Assembly (NCBI RefSeq): GCF_032302195.1
Contig: NZ_CP135275.1
Span: 1,674,001-1,738,000, forward strand
Source: Paenibacillus sp. MMS20-IR301
GTDB lineage: Bacteria; Bacillota; Bacilli; Paenibacillales; Paenibacillaceae
Direction: 5' to 3'
DNA length: 64,000 nt
This document shows positions 41,384 through 49,879 of this stretch, piece after piece. The notes under the pieces are model-generated. The model was not told the origin of the DNA. It made no database searches and was given only the letters and a program-made list of their open reading frames with translations. The position numbers and the translations under genes were made by a program. Position 1 is the stretch's first letter; every line of letters begins with the position of its first letter.

Positions 41384-43933
41384 ATGACAGATTATAATGC
41401 ACGGAATGAAAATGATCCGCTTAACAGGACACTGCTGAGCGAAGCCGGACTTGGTCCGCAGGAAGCGCTTGACCTTACCAATTGTGACAAGGAGCCGATC
41501 CATATTCCCGGGTTCATTCAGCCGCATGGTGTACTGCTGGCTGTGACGCAGGATAACGGAAGCATTATTGTACAAGCCAGCCGGAACACAGATTCGCTGC
41601 TGGGACTGGACGCTGAAGCCCTGCTTGGAACGCCAATGGCAGAGCTTGTTGGTGACAGTCAGCTGGCGGCACTGCTCGAACGCAGTGTGAATGCCAAGGA
41701 AACTGCAGATTTACAGTATATTGTGCTTAACATAGAAGTTGCAGGAAAGATCACAGAGTTCTTCAGCATTATCCACGAGAGTGAAGGTCTGATGATTGTT
41801 GAGCTGGAGCCTGCTTCTGCCGATGAAAGTGACAGCACCAATGATTTTGAATGGATCCGTACTTTTTTCGGGCGGATCAAGAATACAGCGAACCGGATCG
41901 AAGCCAGCCAGGTTGCGGCAGAACAGGTGAAGGAGATGCTGGGATATGACCGGGTGATGATCTATGAATTTGACGAGCAGTGGAACGGAAAGGTCATAGC
42001 TGAGGCGAAGGAAGCCGGGCTTGAGCCGTTCCTCGGCCATCATTATCCGGCATCTGACATTCCGAAGCAGGCCCGTGAGCTGTATCTGCGTAACTGGCTG
42101 CGGACGATTGTCGATGTCCATTATGTGCCTGTTCCGATTATTCCGGTGCTGCAGCCCCTGACGGGGAAGCCGCTGAATCTCAGCCTGTCCATTCTGCGCA
42201 GTGTCTCCCCGCTGCACATAGAATACCTGCAGAATATGGGTGTTGGTGCGACCACGACCATCTCACTCATTCATGATAACAAGCTTTGGGGACTGGTGAC
42301 CTGCCATCATTATTCACCCAAATACGTCCCGCACCGTGTCCGTAACCTGTGCAATTTCCTCGGCGCCTTCTTCTCAAGCGAGCTGTATCAGCGCCAGCAG
42401 CTGGATACCTATCAGACAGAGCTGCAGATGCGCAATAAGGCAGCGAGAATTGCCTCTGCATTCTCCGGCAACACCAGCTCCTTCCGCATTATTGAGCAGC
42501 TGGGAGAGGAGAAAGAGACGCTGCTCACCATGATGGAGGCTTCCGGCGCAGCTGTCTGCTACCAGGACCGGCTGATGCTGTACGGGACTACTCCGGCTCC
42601 CGGTCAGGTACGGGAGCTGGCCGGCTGGCTCTCGGGCAGAGCCAAGGATTACACCTACAGCACCTCGCGTCTAAGTCTGGAATACGAGGCAGCCAAAGCA
42701 TATAAAGACAAAGCATCCGGGGTCATGTATCTGGCCTTATCTCCCGGGCAGCAGAACTATATGATCTGGTTCCGGCCGGAGGTGGTGGAGATCGTGGACT
42801 GGGCTGGAGATCCGGCCAAGGCTGTAATCCAGGAGAATGACGGAGTGCGGCTGTCTCCCCGTAAATCTTTTGAGAAATGGCGCCAGGTCGTCCAGTCTAC
42901 CTCACTTCCCTGGAAGGAGCAGCACCTTAATATACTGCCGCAGCTCCAGTCGATTCTGCAGGGACAGACCGAGCATCAGCTGCGGCAGGCTGAAGAGCAG
43001 GCGCTGCAGACCGCACGCAGCCTCCGCCATAATGAGCAGCGGTATCTCCAGCTGATGGAGCTGTCCCCGGTAGCGTTCTTCATGATTACGGATGAACGTA
43101 TCACCTACCAGAATAAACAGGCTCTTGCATTGATGGAAGTGGAGAAGGAGAAGACGCTGATCGGGAAGCCGTTCCAGAATTATGTTCATACCGGCTTCCG
43201 CGCTGCCTTACAGCAGTATTTCCTGAAGCTTAGCCGGGATTCCAGCCAGGTCATCACCGGAAGCGGACAATTCCTGACTGCTGACGGGAATCTGCTTGAA
43301 TTGAATTTGACTCTGGCTTCCGTATTTCATGGAGGCAAACCGTCTATTATGGCTGTCCTCAGCAAAGAATCGGCAACGGATGCGAAGGGCGGGGACTATA
43401 CCAGTGCAACGAGCCAGCTGCAGAGTTATCTGGCAACAGACCCGTTAACCGATCTGCCCAACCGGCAGGCGTTCATGCAGGAGTTGGAGCAGAAGTGGAA
43501 GGATAGCTTGCAGGAACAGCATCCGCTGCTCATACTGTCCATTGATATAGATAACTTCCATGCCTACAATGCTGTGCACGGATTAAAGGGCGGTGATCTG
43601 TGCATTCAGTCTGTAGCCGATGCAGTGAACCTGATTGCCAGACAGCACGGCGGCTTCGTCGCCCGCTTTAGCGGGGCAGCTTTTATTCTCACTTTGAGCG
43701 GAACTTCTGGCGGGGAGGCAGAGCAGCTGGCAGAAGAAATCCGCAAAGGTGTCTACGATCTGCAGATTCCCCGTGACCGTTATGAGGAAGAGGGAGTAGT
43801 TACGGTGAGTATCGGCGGCCTGTTGAAGCTGCCTCTCCCTGCTGACCGTCCAGCGGATTATATTGCTGCAGCGGAGAAGGCGCTGCACGAGGCCAAGACC
43901 GGCGGAAAGAACCGGGTAGTGCTTCACCCATAA
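41384..43933 (+). CDS. Bacteriophytochrome with PAS and degenerate GGDEF domain
   Basis: The 849-residue protein is a red/far-red light receptor. Its N-terminal PAS region holds Cys34 in NCDKEPIHIPGFIQPHG, the site where bacteriophytochromes attach biliverdin. The GAF domain follows (YPASDIPKQARELYLRN and SPLHIEYLQNMGV), then the PHY domain (RLSPRKSFEKW). A second PAS comes at about residues 545-650, and a GGDEF-type domain at about 680-849. The GGDEF signature reads SGAAF near residue 764, and no RxxD I-site is seen, so cyclase activity is doubtful. GGAGGAGCCC precedes the ATG. No heme oxygenase gene is near. Confidence 0.92.
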   Translation: MTDYNARNENDPLNRTLLSEAGLGPQEALDLTNCDKEPIHIPGFIQPHGVLLAVTQDNGSIIVQASRNTDSLLGLDAEALLGTPMAELVGDSQLAALLERSVNAKETADLQYIVLNIEVAGKITEFFSIIHESEGLMIVELEPASADESDSTNDFEWIRTFFGRIKNTANRIEASQVAAEQVKEMLGYDRVMIYEFDEQWNGKVIAEAKEAGLEPFLGHHYPASDIPKQARELYLRNWLRTIVDVHYVPVPIIPVLQPLTGKPLNLSLSILRSVSPLHIEYLQNMGVGATTTISLIHDNKLWGLVTCHHYSPKYVPHRVRNLCNFLGAFFSSELYQRQQLDTYQTELQMRNKAARIASAFSGNTSSFRIIEQLGEEKETLLTMMEASGAAVCYQDRLMLYGTTPAPGQVRELAGWLSGRAKDYTYSTSRLSLEYEAAKAYKDKASGVMYLALSPGQQNYMIWFRPEVVEIVDWAGDPAKAVIQENDGVRLSPRKSFEKWRQVVQSTSLPWKEQHLNILPQLQSILQGQTEHQLRQAEEQALQTARSLRHNEQRYLQLMELSPVAFFMITDERITYQNKQALALMEVEKEKTLIGKPFQNYVHTGFRAALQQYFLKLSRDSSQVITGSGQFLTADGNLLELNLTLASVFHGGKPSIMAVLSKESATDAKGGDYTSATSQLQSYLATDPLTDLPNRQAFMQELEQKWKDSLQEQHPLLILSIDIDNFHAYNAVHGLKGGDLCIQSVADAVNLIARQHGGFVARFSGAAFILTLSGTSGGEAEQLAEEIRKGVYDLQIPRDRYEEEGVVTVSIGGLLKLPLPADRPADYIAAAEKALHEAKTGGKNRVVLHP

Positions 43934-43949
43934 TGAACCTCTGTATCGG

Positions 43950-43995
43950 AAGATGCCGGGTGTGGTCCTGACTGGACTGCATCCGGCATCTTTTT
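43950..43995 (+). terminator. Terminator of the phytochrome gene
   Basis: AAGATGCCGG (43950-43959) pairs with CCGGCATCTT (43983-43992), followed by TTT. Confidence 0.85.
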
Positions 43996-44039
43996 GAGTC
44001 AGCCTCGAAGCCAAAGCCCCACTTTGTGGGGTTATTTTG
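43995..44039 (+). repeat. CCCCAC-hairpin repeat, copy 3
   Basis: TGAGTCAGCCTCGAAGCCAA leads into CCCCACTTTGTGGGG (44017-44031) and TTATTTT. The lead matches copies at 21344 and 52919. Confidence 0.7.
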
Positions 44040-44173
44040 TGCTGTTTGACGGTGCGTCCAATCCGCTGGTGAGCACAAGCATACATTACAGCATAATCGG
44101 TTTATGAGCCTGTAGCTTATCCTTTCTCAAAAAGCCTGCAGCTGCGGTAAACCTAAACGGAGGTGGAACGCCA

Positions 44174-44848
44174 GTGTCTGTCCAGAAGCATATGTTAGCA
44201 TCCGGTACTCCGTATGCTACGCCTTATTATGTTATAAGCGGTGTCAGCCCCGGTCCCGTATTTATGATCATATCGGGGATCCACGGCAATGAGCCGGCAA
44301 GCACCCGGGCTGCCCAGGCGTTAGCCGGCAGTTTCCTCCGCGGGGAGATGACTCTGCGCCGGGGCAAGCTGATTATTGTTCCGCTGGTGAATGTTATAGC
44401 CCGCCGTAAAGGGATACGCGGCCGGCCGGACCTGAACCGGACCTTCCCGGCAGGAGCAGGCTCAAAGGCCAGCCATCCGTTATCCGCAGCACTGTATCAG
44501 CTCGCCTTGCGTTACCGTCCGTCCTGGTATCTGGATCTGCACGAAGCGAACGGGCTGTCACAGCTTAATCCGCGGCGGGTCGGCCAGACGCTGCTGATCA
44601 GCCGGGGCAGCAGCGCTACAGGGACTGCACGGCGGATCATCCGGCGGATGAACCGGTCCATTACAAACAAAGCATACCGCTTCAATCTCCGCCAGCGGGA
44701 ACGTGCCGGAACCTCGCGGCTGGCCGTGCAGCATCTCGGAGCCAGGGCTGTTACCGTTGAGACGTGCTGGAGCCTGGACTTCCCCCTCCGCGTGCGGCTG
44801 CAGAAGGAGGTAGTCTGCCATTTCCTCTGGGTGGCCGGTGTGTTATAA
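44174..44848 (+). CDS. Succinylglutamate desuccinylase/aspartoacylase family protein
   Basis: The 224-residue M14-like zinc enzyme has the metal motif SGIHGNEPAS (His, Glu), a substrate Arg region (RPDLNRTFPAG) and WYLDLHEANG, which supplies the next His and the catalytic Glu-like position. GTG at 44174 follows ACGGAGGTGG. It probably hydrolyses an N-acyl amino acid or a similar amide; short members of this family have no fixed substrate. Confidence 0.85.
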   Translation: MSVQKHMLASGTPYATPYYVISGVSPGPVFMIISGIHGNEPASTRAAQALAGSFLRGEMTLRRGKLIIVPLVNVIARRKGIRGRPDLNRTFPAGAGSKASHPLSAALYQLALRYRPSWYLDLHEANGLSQLNPRRVGQTLLISRGSSATGTARRIIRRMNRSITNKAYRFNLRQRERAGTSRLAVQHLGARAVTVETCWSLDFPLRVRLQKEVVCHFLWVAGVL

Positions 44849-44891
44849 GATTCGCTGCTGTGCAGCTTCCTGAGCAGCATAAGCAGTTGGA

Positions 44892-44953
44892 ACAGAACAG
44901 GCAGCTTGGAATCCTGCTGACGGCAGGAAGCTGCCTGTTCTGTCATACATAGC
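44892..44953 (+). terminator. Long perfect hairpin without a T run
   Basis: A 16-base arm (44892-44907) pairs perfectly with 44938-44953, with a smaller CCTGC/GCAGG stem inside. No U tract follows, so it may block read-through or protect the 3' end rather than act as a standard terminator. Confidence 0.5.
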
Positions 44954-44980
44954 ATTACTTAGAATCGTTAGCGGTACGGG

Positions 44981-45019
44981 TTGACAACATTGATCATAGT
45001 GTATATATTACATATATAC
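44981..45019 (+). promoter_or_regulatory. Promoter with overlapping GntR-type operator
   Basis: TTGACA (44981-44986), a 17-base spacer and TATATT (45004-45009) form a near-consensus promoter. GTATATAT-TAC-ATATATAC (45001-45019) is a perfect palindrome on the -10, as expected for autorepression by a YtrA-type regulator. Confidence 0.8.
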
Positions 45020-45058
45020 ATTAAATACAAAGATTACAAAGGATGCTGGTGCCAGAGC

Positions 45059-45439
45059 ATGAATATTTTGATATCAAGTACTTCCGGTGAACCGATCTAT
45101 GCCCAGATCGCGGGACAAGTCCGCCAGATGATTCTCCAGGGGGAGCTGGTCTCCGGGACACCGCTGCCTTCCATCCGCTTGCTTGCCAAGGAGCTGCAGA
45201 TCAGTGTCATTACGACGAAGCGGGCTTATGAGGAGCTGGAGCGGGAGGGGCTGATTAACTCCATCGTCGGGAAGGGCTCTTTTGTCTCCGGGGCAGATCA
45301 GGAATATATCCGGGAGCAGCGTCTGCGGATCGTTGAGAACAAACTGAAGGAAATTATTGATGAGAGCAGACTGCTGGGTATGGAATATGCTGAGCTGGCG
45401 GAGATGCTGAAGCTGCTCTACGAAGAGGAGGAAGAATAG
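45059..45439 (+). CDS. GntR family regulator, YtrA type
   Basis: The 126-residue protein has a winged helix (GEPIYAQIAGQVRQMILQGE, PSIRLLAKELQISVITTKRAYEELE) and only a short C-terminal helix instead of a large effector domain, the hallmark of the YtrA subfamily. The ATG at 45059 has only a weak AAAGGATG motif 12 bases before it. YtrA proteins repress ABC transporter operons, and the ABC genes start two bases after this stop. Confidence 0.9.
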   Translation: MNILISSTSGEPIYAQIAGQVRQMILQGELVSGTPLPSIRLLAKELQISVITTKRAYEELEREGLINSIVGKGSFVSGADQEYIREQRLRIVENKLKEIIDESRLLGMEYAELAEMLKLLYEEEEE

Positions 45440-45441
45440 AG

Positions 45442-46311
45442 ATGGGCAATGTAATCCAACTGGACCATTTAAGCAAAAGCTACGACCGGTTTGACCTGCG
45501 GGATATTTCCCTTTCGGTTAAGGAAGGCTTCATTACCGGGCTGATCGGCCCGAACGGTGCAGGCAAGACCACGCTGATCCGCATGATGATGGGTATGACC
45601 CATCCGGATCAAGGCAGCATCACAATGTTCGGCCAGAATAACCAGCAGCATCAGGCAGCCGTTAAGGAGCGTATCGGTTATGTGTCGGATGAGAATATCT
45701 ATTATGAGAATCTTACGATCAGGCAGATGAAAAGGATTATAGCCCCGTTCTACGCCCGCTGGGATGAGGATACCTATGTGAAGTTTCAGGAGCTGTTCAA
45801 GCTGTCTCCGGGCAAGAAGATCAAGGACCTGTCCAAGGGGATGAAAATCAAATTCTCGCTCGCCATCGCCCTTTCGCACGGTGCCGACCTGCTGATTATG
45901 GATGAACCGACCTCAGGGCTTGATCCGATCTTCCGCAGGGAGATGCTGGAGCTGCTAAGCGAACATATCCAGGATGAGAAGAAATCAATTCTGTTCTCCA
46001 CGCATAATACTACGGATCTGGACCGGATCGCCGACTACATAGTGTTCATCAATGAGGGACGGATTATATTTAACGAGATGAAGGAAACGCTGAGTGAGCA
46101 ATATCTGCTGGTTAAAGGCAAGAAGGAGCTGCTCGACCGGGATGTCCGGCGCTGGTTCGTCGGCCTCCGTGAGAGCGGGCTCGGGTTCGAAGGGCTGATC
46201 AGGAACCGTGCTGAGGGGGAACATTATTTCAAGGACACCGCCATCTGCGAGCAGCCCACCCTGGAAGAAATTATGTACTTTACGGTAAAAGGAAGTGAAG
46301 CCCATGTATAG
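45442..46311 (+). CDS. ABC transporter ATP-binding protein, YtrB/CcmA type
   Basis: The 289-residue ATPase has Walker A GPNGAGKTT near residue 38, a signature-like LSKGMKIKFSLAIALSHG (degenerate LSGGQ), Walker B LLIMDEPTSGLDP and switch FSTHNTTDL. The C-terminal part of about 80 residues is longer than in simple ATPases. GAGGAGGAAGAATAG precedes the ATG. It pairs with the permease that overlaps it by 8 bases, and both are under the upstream GntR regulator. Exporters of this type handle peptides, antibiotics or lipid-linked compounds. Confidence 0.92.
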   Translation: MGNVIQLDHLSKSYDRFDLRDISLSVKEGFITGLIGPNGAGKTTLIRMMMGMTHPDQGSITMFGQNNQQHQAAVKERIGYVSDENIYYENLTIRQMKRIIAPFYARWDEDTYVKFQELFKLSPGKKIKDLSKGMKIKFSLAIALSHGADLLIMDEPTSGLDPIFRREMLELLSEHIQDEKKSILFSTHNTTDLDRIADYIVFINEGRIIFNEMKETLSEQYLLVKGKKELLDRDVRRWFVGLRESGLGFEGLIRNRAEGEHYFKDTAICEQPTLEEIMYFTVKGSEAHV

Positions 46312-46942
46312 CTCCATGTATCTGATCCGCAAAGACTTTGTGCTTACCCGGAAATTTATGCTGCTGCTCATTCCTTACTATCTGTTAATGGGTTATACAA
46401 ATGCAGAGGGATATACACTGTTCTCTTTATTCCCGGCAATGCTGATGCTGGTCAACGCCTGTACAATTGACATGCAGAATAATAATCTGAAATTTCTGGT
46501 AAGTCTGCCGCTGCCGAGACAACGGCTCGTTCTGGCCAAGTATCTGACGCTTATTCCCTTTACGCTGTTCAGCCTCATTTGCACGCTGCTGCTGTTCTCG
46601 TTTGCCACTATAATGGGCCGGCTGGATGAACCTTTGCGCTGGAGGGAGCTTGGCCTGTCTGTTGCCGCTTTTCCGCTGCTTGCTTCCTTCTACCTGCCGC
46701 TGTACTACTGGCTGGGACAAAAAGGGAAGCAGGTGGTGAATTTCGTATTTATCATGCTGATTATGTTCAATATAACGGCATTATCGAGTTTAACTAAAAG
46801 ATATCCGGCACTTTCAGAGTGGGTTCAGACCGGAAATATCAGCAATTCCGTAATCGTGGTTATTGGAATACTGGCCTATATTATTATTATTTATGGCTCT
46901 TATCTGCTTTCCCTGCGTATTTTTAGTAAGAAAGATATATAG
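46304..46942 (+). CDS. ABC-2 type transporter permease
   Basis: The 212-residue protein has about six hydrophobic segments (near residues 20-45, 50-70, 85-110, 115-135, 145-165, 185-205). NNNLKFLVSLPLPRQRLVLAKYL, the cytoplasmic loop after the second segment, is typical of ABC-2 permeases. The ATG at 46304 follows AAAAGGAAGTGAAG; the longer frame from GTG 46295 is less likely. It is the last gene of the GntR-ABC operon. Confidence 0.9.
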   Translation: MYSSMYLIRKDFVLTRKFMLLLIPYYLLMGYTNAEGYTLFSLFPAMLMLVNACTIDMQNNNLKFLVSLPLPRQRLVLAKYLTLIPFTLFSLICTLLLFSFATIMGRLDEPLRWRELGLSVAAFPLLASFYLPLYYWLGQKGKQVVNFVFIMLIMFNITALSSLTKRYPALSEWVQTGNISNSVIVVIGILAYIIIIYGSYLLSLRIFSKKDI

Positions 46943-46978
46943 TGTACGGGCTGAAAAGCCCCGGCCAGAATTAAATTC

Positions 46979-47021
46979 AAGCCCCCGGATGCCGCTCTGC
47001 TGCGGAGTCCGGGGGCTTGTT
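46979..47021. terminator. Terminator of the GntR-ABC operon
   Basis: AAGCCCCCGGA (46979-46989) pairs perfectly with 47008-47018, followed by GTTT. Confidence 0.85.
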
Positions 47022-47047
47022 TGAAGTATAAGATCAATTGGCTGCGG

Positions 47048-47401
47048 TCAGCGGAAGCTTCCGCTTCGTTCCAGCTTGTCGACGAATTCCTTGGCGTCCC
47101 GCAAGGACAGATTGCGCGCTTCCCGCATCACCTTTACCGCCTGAATCTTCTTGCCTTCGGCGAGCAGCAGGTACAGCCGGCGCTCCAGATCCGGGGCAAT
47201 CTCCAGGTTATGCACATTCAGCGGTGTTGGACTGCCGGTGGAGCTGGCAGCTCCCATGCCTCCGCCAGCTCCCCCGTAGGCATGCTGCTGTTGCAGCTGC
47301 ACCTCAAGCTCAGTTACCCGCTTCTTCAATCTGAACACACTTAGCATGAGAATAAAAGCAAGAGACAAGGCCGAAATTGCGATGATGTCGGCATTTTCCA
47401 A
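47048..47401 (-). CDS. Membrane-anchored protein with L7/L12 C-terminal-like domain
   Basis: The 117-residue protein has one N-terminal hydrophobic segment (residues 5-24, IIAISALSLAFILMLSVF), a coiled-coil-like stretch (KKRVTELEVQLQQQ), a Gly/Ser-rich linker and a C-terminal region (about 75-117). The last part, GKKIQAVKVMREARNLSLRD followed by AKEFVDKLE, matches the C-terminal domain of ribosomal protein bL12, which binds translation factors. AAGGAGTATC lies just before the ATG. It would be a membrane-tethered bL12-like domain with unknown role. Confidence 0.82.
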   Translation of the reverse strand: MENADIIAISALSLAFILMLSVFRLKKRVTELEVQLQQQHAYGGAGGGMGAASSTGSPTPLNVHNLEIAPDLERRLYLLLAEGKKIQAVKVMREARNLSLRDAKEFVDKLERSGSFR

Positions 47402-47588
47402 AGAAGATACTCCTTTCTGCAGTTGAAGCCCGTGTTTGTGCTTTCATCATTTACTACCCGCCACAGAGAACTCTGAATACATCATGGAGGATAGTCTTAT
47501 ATTCATGCTCAAAGTCATATCCAACCTGGTGAAAATATGATATTTTTATGCAAATTTCAGCTGTTCAAACTTAAGAGGGAGGTTAGTG

Positions 47589-47939
47589 ATGATTACTCCG
47601 CATAATCTTGAAGAGTACTATGTAAGAATCGGACGGCTCAAGCAGCGTTATCTGTCAGAGCGGTTCGAACAGGATCTGCCGGAATTTCGCTCCCATCTGG
47701 AGGCGGCCGGCTGGTTCCGCGGATTATTCGCAGCGGACTTCATCTTCGTAGAGGAAATGGAATCTGCAGATGCGAACGCCGGGAGCTATTTCCTGTATGA
47801 TATTATCCATGACCGGGAGCTGTGGGAACGCAGGCAAAGTGATTTGCGTCTCAAAGGTACGGCGGCCGGTCCGGGAATGCTGCTCTGTGCCCAGCGGGTA
47901 GATATCTATGCAGACGGCTCTGTGCAGTTAGCTTTTTAA
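47589..47939 (+). CDS. Uncharacterised protein, 116 residues
   Basis: The ATG at 47589 follows AGAGGGAGGTTAG. The product is a soluble, mixed alpha/beta protein with FEQDLPEFRSHLEAAGWFRG and an acidic ESADANAGSYFLYDIIHDRELW segment. No membrane segment or known motif was recognised. It forms its own transcription unit, ended by the hairpin at 47990. Confidence 0.7.
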   Translation: MITPHNLEEYYVRIGRLKQRYLSERFEQDLPEFRSHLEAAGWFRGLFAADFIFVEEMESADANAGSYFLYDIIHDRELWERRQSDLRLKGTAAGPGMLLCAQRVDIYADGSVQLAF

Positions 47940-47989
47940 CTGTCTATGCTTCAGGAATACATAGAATATGATATAACCGATTTACACTC

Positions 47990-48020
47990 AGGCTTGCTGG
48001 CAGCTGCAGCAGGCTTTTTT
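47990..48020 (+). terminator. Terminator of the 47589 gene
   Basis: AGGCTTGCTG (47990-47999) pairs with CAGCAGGCTT (48007-48016), with two G-U pairs, followed by TTTT. Confidence 0.8.
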
Positions 48021-48067
48021 CATCCCTAGGGCATGTCATACTATAATTTCAGGAAGAGGTGTATCAT

Positions 48068-48778
48068 TTGTTCAAGATTATGATCGTGGAAGATGATTTC
48101 AGGATCAGGTCGCTGCTGACAGATATCCTGCGCAAATATAACTATGAGGTTGTTGCGGTCGATAACTTCCTGCAGGTGGAGAGCTTCTTCGAACGGGAGG
48201 CCCCGCAGCTGATCCTGCTTGATCTGAATCTTCCGTACTATGACGGCTTCTATTATTGCCGCGTCTTCCGCAGGCAAACCACAATGCCGATCATCATCAT
48301 CTCCGCCAGGGATGAAGAATCCAGCCAGGTACTCTGTATGGAGCTTGGTGCAGATGATTATATCGTCAAGCCGCTTAACCTGCAGGTGCTGCTGGCCAAG
48401 ATCATGGCCATTCTGCGCAGAAATTACGGGGAATATGCACCCAAAGCGGAGAAGCCGCCGGCAGCACTTCCGTTTCATCTGGATGAACGCAACTTCAGCA
48501 TAACGTGCCGCGGCATGACTGAAGAGCTGAGCAAAAATGAATACAAGCTGCTGAAGAAGCTGCTGGAGCACCGCGATTCCATCGTTACCCGGGAGGTGCT
48601 GCTCGAGGAGCTGTGGGATGATATGCACTTCGTAGTGGATAATACACTGACCGTCAATGTCACCCGCGTAAAGGGCAAGCTGCAGAGTCTCGGATTCCAG
48701 GATGTGATCAAGGTAAAGCGCGGGGTCGGTTATATCTTTGATACCTTGGCGCTGGGAGCGGATGCGCATGAGCATTAG
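48068..48778 (+). CDS. Response regulator, OmpR family, BceR-like
   Basis: The 236-residue regulator has a receiver domain with acidic E8-D10 and the phospho-acceptor Asp52 (LILLDLNLPYYDG), and an OmpR-type winged helix at the end (NEYKLLKKLLEH, VNVTRVKGKLQ). TTG at 48068 follows GAAGAGGTG. It overlaps the kinase gene by 11 bases. The set with a kinase, ATPase and permease matches BceRSAB-type modules that sense peptide antibiotics. Confidence 0.92.
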   Translation: MFKIMIVEDDFRIRSLLTDILRKYNYEVVAVDNFLQVESFFEREAPQLILLDLNLPYYDGFYYCRVFRRQTTMPIIIISARDEESSQVLCMELGADDYIVKPLNLQVLLAKIMAILRRNYGEYAPKAEKPPAALPFHLDERNFSITCRGMTEELSKNEYKLLKKLLEHRDSIVTREVLLEELWDDMHFVVDNTLTVNVTRVKGKLQSLGFQDVIKVKRGVGYIFDTLALGADAHEH

Positions 48779-49805
48779 ACTGATCAAAGAGTTCCTGCGG
48801 GATCAGAGGGATTTCACCGTGGTTTATTTCCTCAGCCATGTGCTGATTAGCCTATACAGCAATCATTATCTCAGCAGCAGTATCCGGCTTCTGTATCCCT
48901 TCAGCATTTATGCATATATCTATCTCATCTTCATGGGCTACCGGTTCTTCCGGTACGCGGGTACAACCAGGGAGCTGCGCCGGCTGGCGGAGAATATTGA
49001 CATCGAGGATAAGCCTTATTCCGCTGAGCAGCAGGTATACATTACCTTAATGAGGCAGATTCACCGGAGCTATCAGGAGCAGCTCTACGAGGTCCGGGCG
49101 AAGGCAGAGAACACCCATAGGTTCATTTCCCAGTGGATTCACAGCATGAAGACGCCGCTCTCGGTTATTGATCTGATTGTACAGAACTACAAGCTGAATG
49201 AGCCGGATATTCATCCGTCAGAAGCAATGGAACAGTTGGCCGAGGAGAAGGACCGGATTCTTGGGATGCTGAATCAGGTGCTGCAGTACTTCCGGCTGGA
49301 GCAGTTCACCCGTGACTGCCTGCCTGAGAATATCGGGCTGATGGAATCACTCCGGGGCATCATCAACCGCATGCGGAATCAATTCATTTACAACCATGTG
49401 TATCCGGTAATCGACGGGCCGGAGGACGACCTTCTGATCACTACGGACGGGAAATGGAATACGGTGCTGCTGGAGCAAATTATCTCGAACAGCATCAAAT
49501 ACTCTGAAGCGGGTGAGGAAGGCAAGCCGGTTCATTTCCGCGCCTGGCGGGCGGGCGACAAGGCGGTGCTATCTATTCGTGACGAGGGCATCGGGATTGA
49601 CAGGGTGGACCTGCAGCGGGTATTCCAGCCTTTTTTTACCGGGAAAAACGGACGTTCCGCCCATCAGGCTACGGGCATCGGCCTCTTCGTGTGCGCAGAA
49701 ATCTCGCGCAAGCTTGGCCATTCCCTGGAGATTACTTCTGAGACGGGCAAGGGCACGGAGGTGAAGATTACTTATCTTTCAAAAATGAAAGAAAGCATAA
49801 CCTAA
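48768..49805 (+). CDS. Sensor histidine kinase, BceS-like
   Basis: The 345-residue kinase has two N-terminal hydrophobic segments (about 18-34 and 40-60) with almost no extracellular loop, as in intramembrane-sensing kinases. The phospho-acceptor His125 is in SQWIHSMKTPLSV, and the ATPase domain has the N box (EQIISNSIKYSE) and G boxes (DEGIGIDRVD, ATGIGLFVC). The ATG at 48768 follows GGGAGCGG. Such kinases are switched by their cognate BceAB-type transporter. Confidence 0.92.
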   Translation: MSIRLIKEFLRDQRDFTVVYFLSHVLISLYSNHYLSSSIRLLYPFSIYAYIYLIFMGYRFFRYAGTTRELRRLAENIDIEDKPYSAEQQVYITLMRQIHRSYQEQLYEVRAKAENTHRFISQWIHSMKTPLSVIDLIVQNYKLNEPDIHPSEAMEQLAEEKDRILGMLNQVLQYFRLEQFTRDCLPENIGLMESLRGIINRMRNQFIYNHVYPVIDGPEDDLLITTDGKWNTVLLEQIISNSIKYSEAGEEGKPVHFRAWRAGDKAVLSIRDEGIGIDRVDLQRVFQPFFTGKNGRSAHQATGIGLFVCAEISRKLGHSLEITSETGKGTEVKITYLSKMKESIT

Positions 49806-49879
49806 ATGAATGGATCATCATGGCCAGATTTTCTACAATGGAGTCAAGGCAAGCATAACTGTACTGAGAGGAGAGCGGC

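Noticed and set aside
45043..45090. Small upstream ORF overlapping the GntR gene start
   Set aside because: It has only 15 codons and a weak ribosome binding site, and is likely a chance frame.
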